Shown here piece after piece: positions 16,362 to 25,569 of a stretch of DNA of 41,426 nt. The notes under the pieces are model-generated. The model searched no databases. It worked only from the letters and a program-made list of their open reading frames with translations, and was not told the origin of the DNA. Made by a program: the position numbers and the translations under genes. This stretch comes from an uncultured Saprospiraceae bacterium (lineage in GTDB: Bacteria > Bacteroidota > Bacteroidia > Chitinophagales > Saprospiraceae), in contig CALLXF010000071.1 in the NCBI GenBank assembly GCA_938015805.1, positions 1 through 41,426 of the forward strand, read 5' to 3'. How positions within the stretch are numbered: position 1 is the first letter of the stretch; every line of letters starts with the position of its first letter.

Positions 16362-17630
16362 TTAAGAGTAAATCGCACTTTTTTTACCGTTTATAATACC
16401 GATTACTTTTCCTTTAAACGTGGTATTTAAAAATGGTGAATTATTAGATTTTGATAAGTTGGCTTTCTTATCAAAAGTCCATTCTATATCTGGATCAAAA
16501 AGGGTTAGTTCCGCTTTTTCTTCTTTAGCTATTTTTATTGGCTTTAAGCCCAATAATCTTCTTGGTCCTGTAGATAATTTATCGCATAACGTACTGATAG
16601 ATATCTTATCGCCTATAGAAGTCAGGCAAGCTGCAAAGGTTGTTTGTAAACCGATCGTCCCAAAACCGGCATAAGAAAATTCCATCTTCTTTAGTTCCTC
16701 TTCTAGCGGGACATGGTTAGAACAGATGGCATCAATGGTATTATCTTTTAAGGCTTTTATTAATGCGTTTTGATCTTTTACAGATCGTATAGGCGGCTTT
16801 GTTTTATACTGACTATCAAACTCGCTAAGGACATCGTCGGCGGCAACTAGGTTTAGATAAGCTACTGTGGCTCCTACTTTTTCTTTATTGCTTTTAGCGG
16901 TTTTGATTATCTTACATGAGCCTTCTGTGGAAATTGTATGGAAAACTATATTAGAATCCGCATACCGATTTAGTTCTAGATCTTTTTGTAATGAGGAAGT
17001 CTCAGCGATACTAGGAATACCTTTTAATCCTAATTGTATGCTCATAAGTCCCTCGTGTACCTGACCGCCATTTGCGATTTTATTATCTATAGATTTCTGG
17101 ATAATTACACCTTTAAAAGATTTAACGTACTGGAGTGCTCTTAATAAAACACCACTATTTTGTAAGCTTTTTTTACCATCAGAAAAAGCGATGGCACCAT
17201 TTGCCTTGAGATCCATCATTTCCGTAATATCATCTCCCTCGGTTTTGTTGCTCAATGCGGCAATGGGTAAAAATGTAACGACTTCTTTTTTAGTCTGTGC
17301 TTTTATAAAATGTACTGCTGATTTATTATCTACGACCGGATCAGTGTTTGGGAAACAAGCGATAGAAGTAAAGCCTCCCGCCGCTGCAGCTCTTGCAACG
17401 GTTTGTAAAGTTTCTCTATGTTCATATCCTGGCTCAGCGATCTGAGTACCGATATCTAACCATCCTGAGGAAACATGTAAATTAGCACTGGAAATAGTTT
17501 TTGCAGATGGAGCTGATATATTTTTACCTATTGCTATGATTTTACCACTCTTAATATGGATGTCTTTTTTACTAGAATTTACTTTGTCATCCGGTCTGAC
17601 GATAGTGGCATTTTTAATCAGTAGCTCCAT
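16362..17630 (-). CDS. Dihydroorotase homologue lacking catalytic residues (pseudo-dihydroorotase)
   Basis: A 422-residue amidohydrolase-fold protein, full length for PyrC-type dihydroorotase (typical landmarks: EPGYEHRET, AAAAGGFTSIACFPNTDPVVDN, LGLKGIPSIAE). Catalytically essential positions are changed. The canonical metal motif DxHxH reads DIGTQ at 59-63. The HCED region reads QKSID (178-182). The metal His before the ST pair is a Thr (VFHTIST, 229-235). The catalytic Asp of DHAPH is Asn305 in SNHVP. It is therefore probably not a working dihydroorotase. It lies 11 bp after the BatA gene and 12 bp before the DUF4199 gene, so a structural or envelope-related role is more likely than pyrimidine synthesis. 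Confidence 0.88.
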   Translation of the reverse strand: MELLIKNATIVRPDDKVNSSKKDIHIKSGKIIAIGKNISAPSAKTISSANLHVSSGWLDIGTQIAEPGYEHRETLQTVARAAAAGGFTSIACFPNTDPVVDNKSAVHFIKAQTKKEVVTFLPIAALSNKTEGDDITEMMDLKANGAIAFSDGKKSLQNSGVLLRALQYVKSFKGVIIQKSIDNKIANGGQVHEGLMSIQLGLKGIPSIAETSSLQKDLELNRYADSNIVFHTISTEGSCKIIKTAKSNKEKVGATVAYLNLVAADDVLSEFDSQYKTKPPIRSVKDQNALIKALKDNTIDAICSNHVPLEEELKKMEFSYAGFGTIGLQTTFAACLTSIGDKISISTLCDKLSTGPRRLLGLKPIKIAKEEKAELTLFDPDIEWTFDKKANLSKSNNSPFLNTTFKGKVIGIINGKKSAIYS

Positions 17631-17641
17631 TTATAAACGAT

Positions 17642-19666
17642 TTATTTTTTCCATAAACGTATAATCAGTGACTCCAGGGCCAAAAATATCAACGCAAATA
17701 TAAGACACCATTTCCATAGAGAAACACCTTTTTCTTTTTCTCCGATGAGCTCCGTAAAATTAGCATCTTTAGCATTTTCGATAATAGAGATTCCTTTTTT
17801 CTCAAACTTATTACGCAATTCGTCAGCACTGTAATAGCTTAGATCTGATTCCTTACGATCATAATTAAAGGCTAGGTTCATTAGCATCTTATCGGCATAA
17901 TTTAACTTGTAAATTCCGGGTTCTTCTATTTGATCCATCACATCGATCATGACCTTGTTAGTCAGTTGATTTTGTTTAGGGATAAACTCCTTTGGTCCTG
18001 TGATTTTAAAGGTCTCACTGTTAGAAACTTGTATTTTATCTGCTTCTATTAATCTGTTTTTACCGATCGTGTAAGAACCTACAGAGGCAGTTGCTTTTGC
18101 AAGAGCCATTTTAAAAACCATCGGAACAAAAACTTCTGCGTTTAATACCAGATCATTTTGTTTGGCATCTAGAGGACTGGCACAGAGATATAAAAACCCA
18201 TTTCCCTTTTTATACTTCATTAAAAAAGGAGATCCATCTCGATAATCGAGTAAATTTATTCTACCTCTACTGGCATAGTTACTTACAGTAAAACTAGTTT
18301 GCGTTATCGGTAGTTTTAGGTTCTTATTTCTCTTTAAATAAACATCAGAGAAAATATAGTCGTTTGTATTTATTTTCGATACTTCCTTTTGAGCGACTCC
18401 GACTTGTTTAAAATTATCAGCAGCTAGACTATTTAGTAAGTTATTATAGGCAGTTATAGATGCAGACTTAGGTGGAAAAATCAGTAAATTTCCTCCATTG
18501 ATTACATATTCGCTGATCTCTGATATCAGTCCAGATGATGGACTAGAAATATCGTTTAAGATCACTAAATTGTAATTTTTTAGTTCAGAATACTGGAAAC
18601 CGCTGACACTCTTATTTACAAAGTTAAAATAGGAGATACTGTTAAAAACAGACTTGAGATATTTATTACCTCCACCATCGTTTAGAGACAGCACCTTTAT
18701 ATCCTGAGGTACTTCATAACTCACGAGATAGGTATCATCAAACTGCACAGGGTAGTCCTTTATATTTACATTAAAATCTTGCCATCCATTTTTAAGTACA
18801 CTTATGTTTGCGGTATCGATTGAGGATGATCTTGCTTTTATATCGATCTGTCCGAGTGGTTTAGAGATACCGTTTTGCTGAACAGTAAGACGTACATTTT
18901 CTGCATCCTCGTCGGAGTGATTTGTAGTTTTTATAATCAACTGATTATTCTGGCTCGGTATGATCACTGGAGAGGCTAGATAGACTGTATCGATACCCAC
19001 ATTACGTTCTTGTACAGACTGGAATGGTACAAAGCTGATATTGTGAGATGAATCTATATCTATATTAAAGTCACTAATGGATTTCTGAAAATCAGACAAC
19101 ACAAAAAGCGAGTTTATGTCAGCTGCGTTTTCTAAAGCTTGAGATTGCCTGATATAGATGCGATCTAGTGTTTTTACTGCCGGCCCGATATTGATTTCAT
19201 CGATAGCATTGATAGCATCTTCTTTTGTTAAAAGGCGTTGTTGCTTTACTTTAAAATCATGAGATATAATCTGGAACTGATCCTCATTAGAGTAAGCAGA
19301 TACGATTTCTTTAGCTTTTTGTTTTGCCTTATCGAATAGTGGAATATCACTACTTAAAGCCTTCATACTAAAAGAATTATCTAAAAATATACTGATTGCC
19401 CTTGTTCCCTGTTGTACATCATTTCCTTTGGGTAAAAATGGTTGAGCAAAAGCAAGTATAAGTGCGGCTAGGGCCAATAGTCTAGCGAGTAATATCAGAA
19501 AATTCTTAAGTTTATTTCTAGAGCTTGTTTCTTCTTTTATTTCTTTTAAAAACTTGACATTAGAAAAGTAGACTTTCTTAAACCGTCTAAAGTAAAATAA
19601 ATGAATAATGATCGGAATCAATAATGCTAACAAGCCCCACAAAACCGCTGGATAAAGAAACTGCAT
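17642..19666 (-). CDS. BatA-type membrane protein with von Willebrand factor A-like domain
   Basis: A 674-residue protein starting at the ATG of MQFLYPAVLWGLLALLIPII. A GTG two codons further upstream is possible but less likely. The first 90 residues are the BatA N-terminal double-transmembrane domain (LFYFRRFKKVYFSNV, then LLARLLALAALILAFAQPFL). A vWA-like domain follows with the metal-site motif DNSFS (DxSxS) near residue 97. The middle includes a glutamine-amidotransferase-like fold (NLVILNDISS, GGNLLIFPP). The protein ends with one membrane helix and a basic tail. It heads the leftward cluster with the dihydroorotase-like gene. A TATTTTTG element is immediately upstream, predicting a nearly leaderless transcript. 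Confidence 0.88.
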   Translation of the reverse strand: MQFLYPAVLWGLLALLIPIIIHLFYFRRFKKVYFSNVKFLKEIKEETSSRNKLKNFLILLARLLALAALILAFAQPFLPKGNDVQQGTRAISIFLDNSFSMKALSSDIPLFDKAKQKAKEIVSAYSNEDQFQIISHDFKVKQQRLLTKEDAINAIDEINIGPAVKTLDRIYIRQSQALENAADINSLFVLSDFQKSISDFNIDIDSSHNISFVPFQSVQERNVGIDTVYLASPVIIPSQNNQLIIKTTNHSDEDAENVRLTVQQNGISKPLGQIDIKARSSSIDTANISVLKNGWQDFNVNIKDYPVQFDDTYLVSYEVPQDIKVLSLNDGGGNKYLKSVFNSISYFNFVNKSVSGFQYSELKNYNLVILNDISSPSSGLISEISEYVINGGNLLIFPPKSASITAYNNLLNSLAADNFKQVGVAQKEVSKINTNDYIFSDVYLKRNKNLKLPITQTSFTVSNYASRGRINLLDYRDGSPFLMKYKKGNGFLYLCASPLDAKQNDLVLNAEVFVPMVFKMALAKATASVGSYTIGKNRLIEADKIQVSNSETFKITGPKEFIPKQNQLTNKVMIDVMDQIEEPGIYKLNYADKMLMNLAFNYDRKESDLSYYSADELRNKFEKKGISIIENAKDANFTELIGEKEKGVSLWKWCLIFALIFLALESLIIRLWKK

Positions 19667-19671
19667 AGGCA

Positions 19672-19679
19672 CAAAAATA
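19672..19679 (-). promoter_or_regulatory. Candidate -7 promoter element TATTTTTG, immediately before a start codon
   Basis: On the minus strand TATTTTTG ends only 5 bp before the ATG at 19666. If used, the transcript would begin at or a few bases before the start codon, making a leaderless or nearly leaderless message. It also argues for the ATG at 19666 over the GTG at 19672, which would overlap the box. Confidence 0.4.
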
Positions 19680-19743
19680 GAATTAATTATACTTAGTAAT
19701 CGTTTTGGTTATTGTAATTTCCATTCTTATCAAACTTTATCTG

Positions 19744-22700
19744 ATGAAGCCTATTGCATTACTACTATGTTCATTAATTATTTTGTCTTTAAATGCTCAG
19801 AAAATTGACCAAGAGCAGTTTAAATCCTTGAGTTTTAGGAATATCGGACCTGCTGGAATGAGTGGTCGAGTAACTGCCATAGATGTAGATTTATCTAATC
19901 CCGATATTATTTACGTAGGATCTGCATCGGGAGGGGTTTTTAAATCTATTAATGGAGGCCTCACATGGGATCCGATCTTTGATGATCAGCCAGTATTATC
20001 CATAGGATCAATAAAAATAAACCAAAAAAATCCAGCCGAGATCTGGGTAGGAACTGGAGAAGGGAATCCTCGTAACTCTGTAAACTGTGGTGCTGGTATT
20101 TTTAAATCTATAGATGCAGGCAAGACATGGAAAAGGATGGGGCTAGAAAAAACTAAAGTGATCCATCGTATTATTATACATCGCGATAATCCTGATATCG
20201 TATATGCCGCAGCTATGGGTTCGCCGTGGGGACATCATCCGGAGCGAGGCGTTTACATGACTAATGATGGAGGTAAGACGTGGAAAAAATCTTTATATGT
20301 AGACGATAAAACGGGTGCTGCAGAGTTGGTCGTTGATCCATCTAATCCTAACAAAATGATCGTATGTATGTGGGAGCATCTAAGGGAACCATGGTTTTTT
20401 AAATCTGGGGGCCCAGGATCTGGATTGTATATCACTTATGATGGAGGAGAGAACTGGAAAAAGCTCACAGAGGAGGAGGGTTTGCCTAAAGGCGAATTAG
20501 GAAGATGCGGATTGGCATTTGCATCTAGTAATCCTAATAAAGTGTATGCCCTCATAGAAGCAAAAGAAAATGGATTGTACGAGTCCAATGATGGAGGAGC
20601 AAACTGGACTCTAGTATCTAAAAAAGATATCGGGAATAGACCCTTTTATTATGCTGAAATTTATGTAGATCCTAAAAACGAAAACACCATCTATAATCTA
20701 CATACTTATGTAACTAAGAGTACAGATGGAGGAAAGTCGTTTACTAATATCGCAAACTATGGTAATAATGTCCATCCCGATCATCATGCCTTCTGGATCC
20801 ATCCTGAGGATACGGAGTTTTTAATTGATGGTAATGATGGAGGTATGAATATATCCAGAGATGCCGGTGCAACATGGCAGTTTATTTCTAATCTGCCGAT
20901 AGGACAATTTTATCATGTAAATGTCGATGATGATTTTCCTTATAATATATATGGAGGTATGCAAGATAATGGATCTTGGGTAGGTCCAGGATATGTATTG
21001 AAAAGAGGAGGTATACGGAATTATGACTGGCAGGAATTATATTTTGGAGATGGTTTTGATGTATCTCCTTCGCCTGTAGATAACCGTTATGGATATGCAA
21101 TGAGTCAAGGAGGAAACGTAGCTTATTATGATCGACTGACTGGAAAATCTAGATTTATAAAACCGATACACCATGATATAGATGTAAAACTACGTTATAA
21201 CTGGAACGCTGCATTGGCACAGGATCCGCATAATGATTGTGGTGTATATTACGCTAGTCAGTTTGTTCATTTCAGCACAGACTGCGGTGATAGCTGGACT
21301 ACGATTTCTCCAGACCTCACTACTAATGATACTACTAAACATAAACAGCATATCAGTGGAGGACTTACCATCGATGCGACTAATGCAGAAAATCATACGA
21401 CTATCTTATGTGTGGCACCGAGCCCAGTGAATAAAGAAGTGATTTATGTAGGTACTGATGATGGAAATCTACAAGTTACCACTGATGCTGGGAAAACTTG
21501 GACTAATAGGAGTAAAGGAATGTCAGGTCTTCCAGCGGGTTCATGGATACCACAAATTAAAGTATCAGATAAAAATGAAGGAGAGGCTTTTGCAATAGCT
21601 AATGATTATAGACGTAATAATTTTTCTGCCTATGCGTATCATACCACTAATTATGGGAAAACATGGAGACGTATCGTAGACGATCGGAAGGTAAAATATT
21701 TTACCACCTCTATGATCCAGGATCCGCAAGAAGAGAATCTATTATTCTTAGGTACCGATGGAGGACTACATATATCATTAGATAAAGGAAATACCTGGAT
21801 TCATTGGACAGAAGGTTTTCCACCTGTGCAGATTAGAGATCTTGCTTTTCAGAAGGATCATAATGATTTAGTGATTGGAACTTTCGGAAGATCGTTCTGG
21901 GTACTAGATGATATTAAGCCGTTGAGAGAACTGGCCAGGAAAAATGATTTCAGGAAAAATGATTTTGATTTACTACCTAGCCCTGATGCTTATCTCACCA
22001 GTTACAGATCTTATGATGGTATCCGATTTATCGCACAAGGCGAATTTGTAGGAGATAACAAAAACAATAATGGCTCGATTTCTTATTGGGTTAAACCCAA
22101 AGAAAAATCTTCTGCTAAAAAGGAAGGAATCGATAACAAGAGAGGTAAGAAAGGAGAGGTTAAAAAAGAGAAAGATAAATCTAGTGAGAAAGGTAAAGAC
22201 AAAAAGAAAAAAGAGAATAAAAATATTATTGTAAAAGTATTAAACTCTAGAGGAGACACAATCAGATCATTCACTACCGAGCCAAAAGAAGGCCTTAATA
22301 GATTTAAATGGCGAATGAATCATGACGGTGTAGATTATCCAAGTCGTAGAGATAAGGAAGATGATAAAGCAGATCGTCCTGGAGGATATCGTGTTTTACC
22401 CGGAACATATAAGATAGTAGCCACTTATAAAGGGGTAAAAGATTCTACGATGCTTAAAGTAAAAGCCGACCCTAGACAAAATATTACCACTGCAGATATC
22501 ACTGCGATACAAAAAGTGTATGATACTTATTATGATAACGTAAAGAGAGCGGAAACCGCTTTTCAAAAAATAAAGGAAGCCAAAAAATCAGTAGCTATAG
22601 TTAAGAAAATGATGACAGTAGCAGAAGATAGTATCCAGACTAAGATTAAAGAGCAAAATAAAGAGATGGGCAAAAAGCTTGCTGACTTAGAAGAATTATA

Positions 22701-22953
22701 CATGGATAAACCAGATCAGAAAGGTATCCAGCGTAATCCTAATACTTTAAACAATTATCTTTATGGAGCAAGTAGATATGTCGGATCTTCATGGACGGAG
22801 CCAGGGAAAAATGCAATGCTTGCGGTGACACAAGCTAAAGAAAAAACAGATAAAGTGATCAAGCAAGTAGATTCCTTTTTTGAGGAGGAATGGGTAAAGT
22901 ATAAAGAATTTGTTAACACGCTAAATTTGACCCCTTTTAAGCCACAGGGATAA
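19744..22953 (+). CDS. Large secreted BNR/sortilin-type beta-propeller protein
   Basis: About 1069 residues from the ATG at 19744 (MKPIALLLCSLIILSLNAQ), chosen because it gives a proper signal peptide; an in-frame upstream start at 19705 is less likely. The first two thirds are repeated BNR/VPS10-like blades with the Asp-box signature, for example SINGGLTWDP, SIDAGKTWKR, TNDGGKTWKK, TYDGGENWKK, SNDGGANWTL and TTDAGKTWTN. Such proteins are often named glycosyl hydrolases, but no catalytic residues are evident. A lysine-rich, low-complexity linker follows at about 22098-22230. The C-terminal part is a beta domain (VKVLNSRGDTIRSF) plus a helical tail. No T9SS tail is seen. Confidence 0.85.
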   Translation: MKPIALLLCSLIILSLNAQKIDQEQFKSLSFRNIGPAGMSGRVTAIDVDLSNPDIIYVGSASGGVFKSINGGLTWDPIFDDQPVLSIGSIKINQKNPAEIWVGTGEGNPRNSVNCGAGIFKSIDAGKTWKRMGLEKTKVIHRIIIHRDNPDIVYAAAMGSPWGHHPERGVYMTNDGGKTWKKSLYVDDKTGAAELVVDPSNPNKMIVCMWEHLREPWFFKSGGPGSGLYITYDGGENWKKLTEEEGLPKGELGRCGLAFASSNPNKVYALIEAKENGLYESNDGGANWTLVSKKDIGNRPFYYAEIYVDPKNENTIYNLHTYVTKSTDGGKSFTNIANYGNNVHPDHHAFWIHPEDTEFLIDGNDGGMNISRDAGATWQFISNLPIGQFYHVNVDDDFPYNIYGGMQDNGSWVGPGYVLKRGGIRNYDWQELYFGDGFDVSPSPVDNRYGYAMSQGGNVAYYDRLTGKSRFIKPIHHDIDVKLRYNWNAALAQDPHNDCGVYYASQFVHFSTDCGDSWTTISPDLTTNDTTKHKQHISGGLTIDATNAENHTTILCVAPSPVNKEVIYVGTDDGNLQVTTDAGKTWTNRSKGMSGLPAGSWIPQIKVSDKNEGEAFAIANDYRRNNFSAYAYHTTNYGKTWRRIVDDRKVKYFTTSMIQDPQEENLLFLGTDGGLHISLDKGNTWIHWTEGFPPVQIRDLAFQKDHNDLVIGTFGRSFWVLDDIKPLRELARKNDFRKNDFDLLPSPDAYLTSYRSYDGIRFIAQGEFVGDNKNNNGSISYWVKPKEKSSAKKEGIDNKRGKKGEVKKEKDKSSEKGKDKKKKENKNIIVKVLNSRGDTIRSFTTEPKEGLNRFKWRMNHDGVDYPSRRDKEDDKADRPGGYRVLPGTYKIVATYKGVKDSTMLKVKADPRQNITTADITAIQKVYDTYYDNVKRAETAFQKIKEAKKSVAIVKKMMTVAEDSIQTKIKEQNKEMGKKLADLEELYMDKPDQKGIQRNPNTLNNYLYGASRYVGSSWTEPGKNAMLAVTQAKEKTDKVIKQVDSFFEEEWVKYKEFVNTLNLTPFKPQG

Positions 22954-22961
22954 TACATTTG
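22954..22961 (+). promoter_or_regulatory. Candidate -7 promoter element TACATTTG
   Basis: TACATTTG matches TAnnTTTG and ends 15 bp before the ATG at 22977. A TTTG at 22926-22929 is present but 24 bp upstream, slightly longer than the usual 19-21 bp spacing. It would allow the lipoprotein to be expressed independently of the large BNR gene. Confidence 0.45.
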
Positions 22962-22976
22962 CAAAAATTTTAAGAG

Positions 22977-23810
22977 ATGAGAAAATATATATGGATGGTG
23001 AGCTTTTTACTAGTGTTTGCATGTAAATGCGACTCTGGCGAAGTATCCAGTACTACGGAAGAACCAAAAAAAGCGGTGCCCGGTCAGAAAAAAATAACCG
23101 AGGAAGCAAAAGCTTTTAATGAAAGAGTAGCCAAAGAGAAAAGAGCGGAAGGCAAAAGAAAAGGTATGACAGATGGAAGAGGTTCTAAAGACATGGAGTC
23201 AGGAAGTACATTAGATGGTAAAGCCACTGATGCAGATGCAAAGAGCGGAATGGGTAAAGAAGATTATTATGTAGATAATAAAGCTGTAAAAAAAGCAGGA
23301 AATAACAGGCCAGTAACTACTACTAATCAATCGATACCAAAGAGTTGTGATTTACTAGGAGAAGCATTTATGACCAAGGAGTTTAAGATTAAAGATGGTA
23401 TCATGATAAATGACGCTTCTAATGCTAAGTCGCCAACAGTAAAATCTTGTTTTTTTAGATGGGATAATGGGGTACTTCCTAATAGTGGAATTTACCTGCA
23501 AGTAATGGGTAATCCAGTCCCTGACGAAGTAGATGACTATGCTTCTTTTTACATAAAAGGAAAATTAGAAGGAGGAGAGATGGATCTCTCTGGTGCTAAT
23601 TATCAGTATAAAAAATTCGATACGGTAGGAGATGATGGAGCCTATAGTGCTGAGCAAGGAAGATACTATTGGAGAGTAGGAAAAGATCATGTATTTATGC
23701 TCGCGTTTAACTTAGGACTAGGCTCTAAGACAGAATACAAGCATGCTGTAAAAGTATCTAAAGAAATAATGAAAAATTATAATGATCTACAAAAGATGAA
23801 ATCTTACTAG
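22977..23810 (+). CDS. Lipoprotein of unknown function
   Basis: A 277-residue protein with a lipoprotein leader ending LVFAC at Cys16. A long polar, lysine/glutamate/glycine-rich linker (about residues 20-115) is probably disordered. The C-terminal domain (about 120-277) is compact, with CDLLGEAFM, CFFRWDNG and YYWRVGKDHVFMLAFNLGLG. The pattern suggests a small alpha/beta domain, but I cannot assign a family. It lies 23 bp after the BNR protein gene and ends at a strong terminator. Confidence 0.75.
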   Translation: MRKYIWMVSFLLVFACKCDSGEVSSTTEEPKKAVPGQKKITEEAKAFNERVAKEKRAEGKRKGMTDGRGSKDMESGSTLDGKATDADAKSGMGKEDYYVDNKAVKKAGNNRPVTTTNQSIPKSCDLLGEAFMTKEFKIKDGIMINDASNAKSPTVKSCFFRWDNGVLPNSGIYLQVMGNPVPDEVDDYASFYIKGKLEGGEMDLSGANYQYKKFDTVGDDGAYSAEQGRYYWRVGKDHVFMLAFNLGLGSKTEYKHAVKVSKEIMKNYNDLQKMKSY

Positions 23811-23836
23811 TCTACAATCACTAAAAGATATTATAA

Positions 23837-23867
23837 AGCCTGGTAAATTTTTTGCCGGGCTTTTTTT
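23837..23867 (+). terminator. Rho-independent terminator
   Basis: The stem agcctgg (23837-23843) pairs with ccgggct (23855-23861), with one G-T pair, around an 11-nt loop, followed by a run of seven T. It is 26 bp after the lipoprotein stop codon and ends the 19744-23810 transcription unit. Confidence 0.85.
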
Positions 23868-24088
23868 ATGTAAGTACTAAGATTAACTAGGTTTTTGGCT
23901 TTGTTTTTTAAACTAAAAAAACATCAAAATTAAATCCATAAAAGCGAGAAATTATCAGCCATTAAGATATCTTTATTTTGAGTTAAAGTACATTATTAAT
24001 ACTCGGATGCAGCATGAATGGTGATAAAAGGAGTAGTATAATTTTTTCTAAACTCATTATTGTTCACGTTTTTAAAAAGCTCTAAATT

Positions 24089-25525
24089 TTGAGTAAAATT
24101 AAGGTTGTTTACCCTGACCAGTTTGAACCACATAAGCACTGGTATCCAAAGGCTCTAAATGCGACTATACATCCTATGATAAGTTTCTTTTTAAACTTAG
24201 AGCAAGAGCGTATCATTACCAGATACTGTCATATGCATCCTAATGTAGATCGAGAAAAATTAACTGAAATATTACAGCATAGATGTAAACATTTTATCTG
24301 GGGAGGAGCTGATTTATTAAATGTTACCTCTGCTGGTGGTAAAAGACAAATGGTAGTGATCGAAAATAATTCTTGTCCTTCAGGACAAAAATCGATGCCC
24401 TTAGTAGATGATAATCAGGAGCAAGGTAGTTATCGACTTATGGTCGAAAGGACTTTTAAACCATATCTCAAAAATCTACGAAATAAAATAAAAGGTAGCA
24501 TAGCAGTGGTGTATGATAAAAATCCTATGGAAGTATCTGGATATGCAGAGGTCATCGCAGATGTCATGAAGGAACCTGTGTATTATGTTTCTTATTATAA
24601 AGATGACCCGGATCCGAGCGTAAAATTTGTTGATGGGATTATGTATGTTTTAAACGATGGTAAATGGATACCTATCAGGGCTGCCTTTAGATATCTGACT
24701 CAGAAGCCATGGAACAGATTACCCGTAAATTCTAAAACTAAAATATTAAACCCAACGCTGGCTTGTCTTGCAGGAGGAAGAAATAAAATGGTCGCTGCTA
24801 AGGCTTATGACCTATTTAACGCAGAGATATTACCGTTTGGCTTAAAAATAAATATGCCAGAAACCATATGGGATGTAAGTAAAAACGAGGTGCCTTTATG
24901 GGTAAAAAAAATGGGAGGACACGCAGTGATAAAAGTACCATATAGTAACGCGGGCCAAGGGGTTTATACGATCGTGACACCTGATGAACTAGATGCTTTT
25001 ATGGAAATGGAATTTGATTACGATTTATTTATCGTGCAAAGTCTCATTGGAAATTCTAACTGGAGTAGTAATACAGCATCAGGAAAACTCTATCATGTAG
25101 GGATGATCCCAGACCAGAAAAACCAGACCTTCATCGCGGATATCCGGATGATGGTCAGTTCTACAGAAAACGGGATAAAGCCATTATGTACTTATGCTAG
25201 GAGAGCAGAAAAACCACTAGTAGATAATCTGCAAAATGGAACCGATAGCTGGTCCATGTTGGGAACTAATCTTTCTATAAAAAATGATGACGGAACCTGG
25301 GACAGTGATACTAATAGATTGGTCCTCATGGATCGTCGGGATTTTAATAAATTAGGAATCGGACTAGATGATTTAATAGAGGCATTTATACAAACCGTAC
25401 TCTCAATGGTAGCTATCGATAAAATGGCTCAAGCCTTAGTAAACAAGCAAGGAAAATTTAGAACCAAGTTATTTAAAAGCCTAAATGATGATCAGAGTTT
25501 ATTAGATGAGATTTTAGTAAACTAG
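24089..25525 (+). CDS. Probable circularly permuted ATP-grasp ligase of the polyamine operon
   Basis: A 478-residue cytoplasmic protein with a TTG start; no ATG gives as complete an N-terminus. Three landmarks, in order, resemble circularly permuted ATP-grasp enzymes: VVIENNSCPSGQKSMP (about 90-105, cf. EDN..PSG), NPTLACLAGGRNKMVAAKAY (about 230-249), and HAVIKVPYSNAGQGVYTI (about 284-301, the flexible nucleotide-binding loop). DLFIVQSLIG and a putative metal/ATP strand ADIRMMV follow. The family is expected to join a carboxylate to an amine using ATP. It is the first gene of a six-gene operon, 44 bp before arginine decarboxylase. Fold assignment is moderate; substrate is unknown. Confidence 0.65.
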   Translation: MSKIKVVYPDQFEPHKHWYPKALNATIHPMISFFLNLEQERIITRYCHMHPNVDREKLTEILQHRCKHFIWGGADLLNVTSAGGKRQMVVIENNSCPSGQKSMPLVDDNQEQGSYRLMVERTFKPYLKNLRNKIKGSIAVVYDKNPMEVSGYAEVIADVMKEPVYYVSYYKDDPDPSVKFVDGIMYVLNDGKWIPIRAAFRYLTQKPWNRLPVNSKTKILNPTLACLAGGRNKMVAAKAYDLFNAEILPFGLKINMPETIWDVSKNEVPLWVKKMGGHAVIKVPYSNAGQGVYTIVTPDELDAFMEMEFDYDLFIVQSLIGNSNWSSNTASGKLYHVGMIPDQKNQTFIADIRMMVSSTENGIKPLCTYARRAEKPLVDNLQNGTDSWSMLGTNLSIKNDDGTWDSDTNRLVLMDRRDFNKLGIGLDDLIEAFIQTVLSMVAIDKMAQALVNKQGKFRTKLFKSLNDDQSLLDEILVN

Positions 25526-25569
25526 CCCACTAGTTTTACGTATCATAGGAATGCTAACTATAACTAAAG

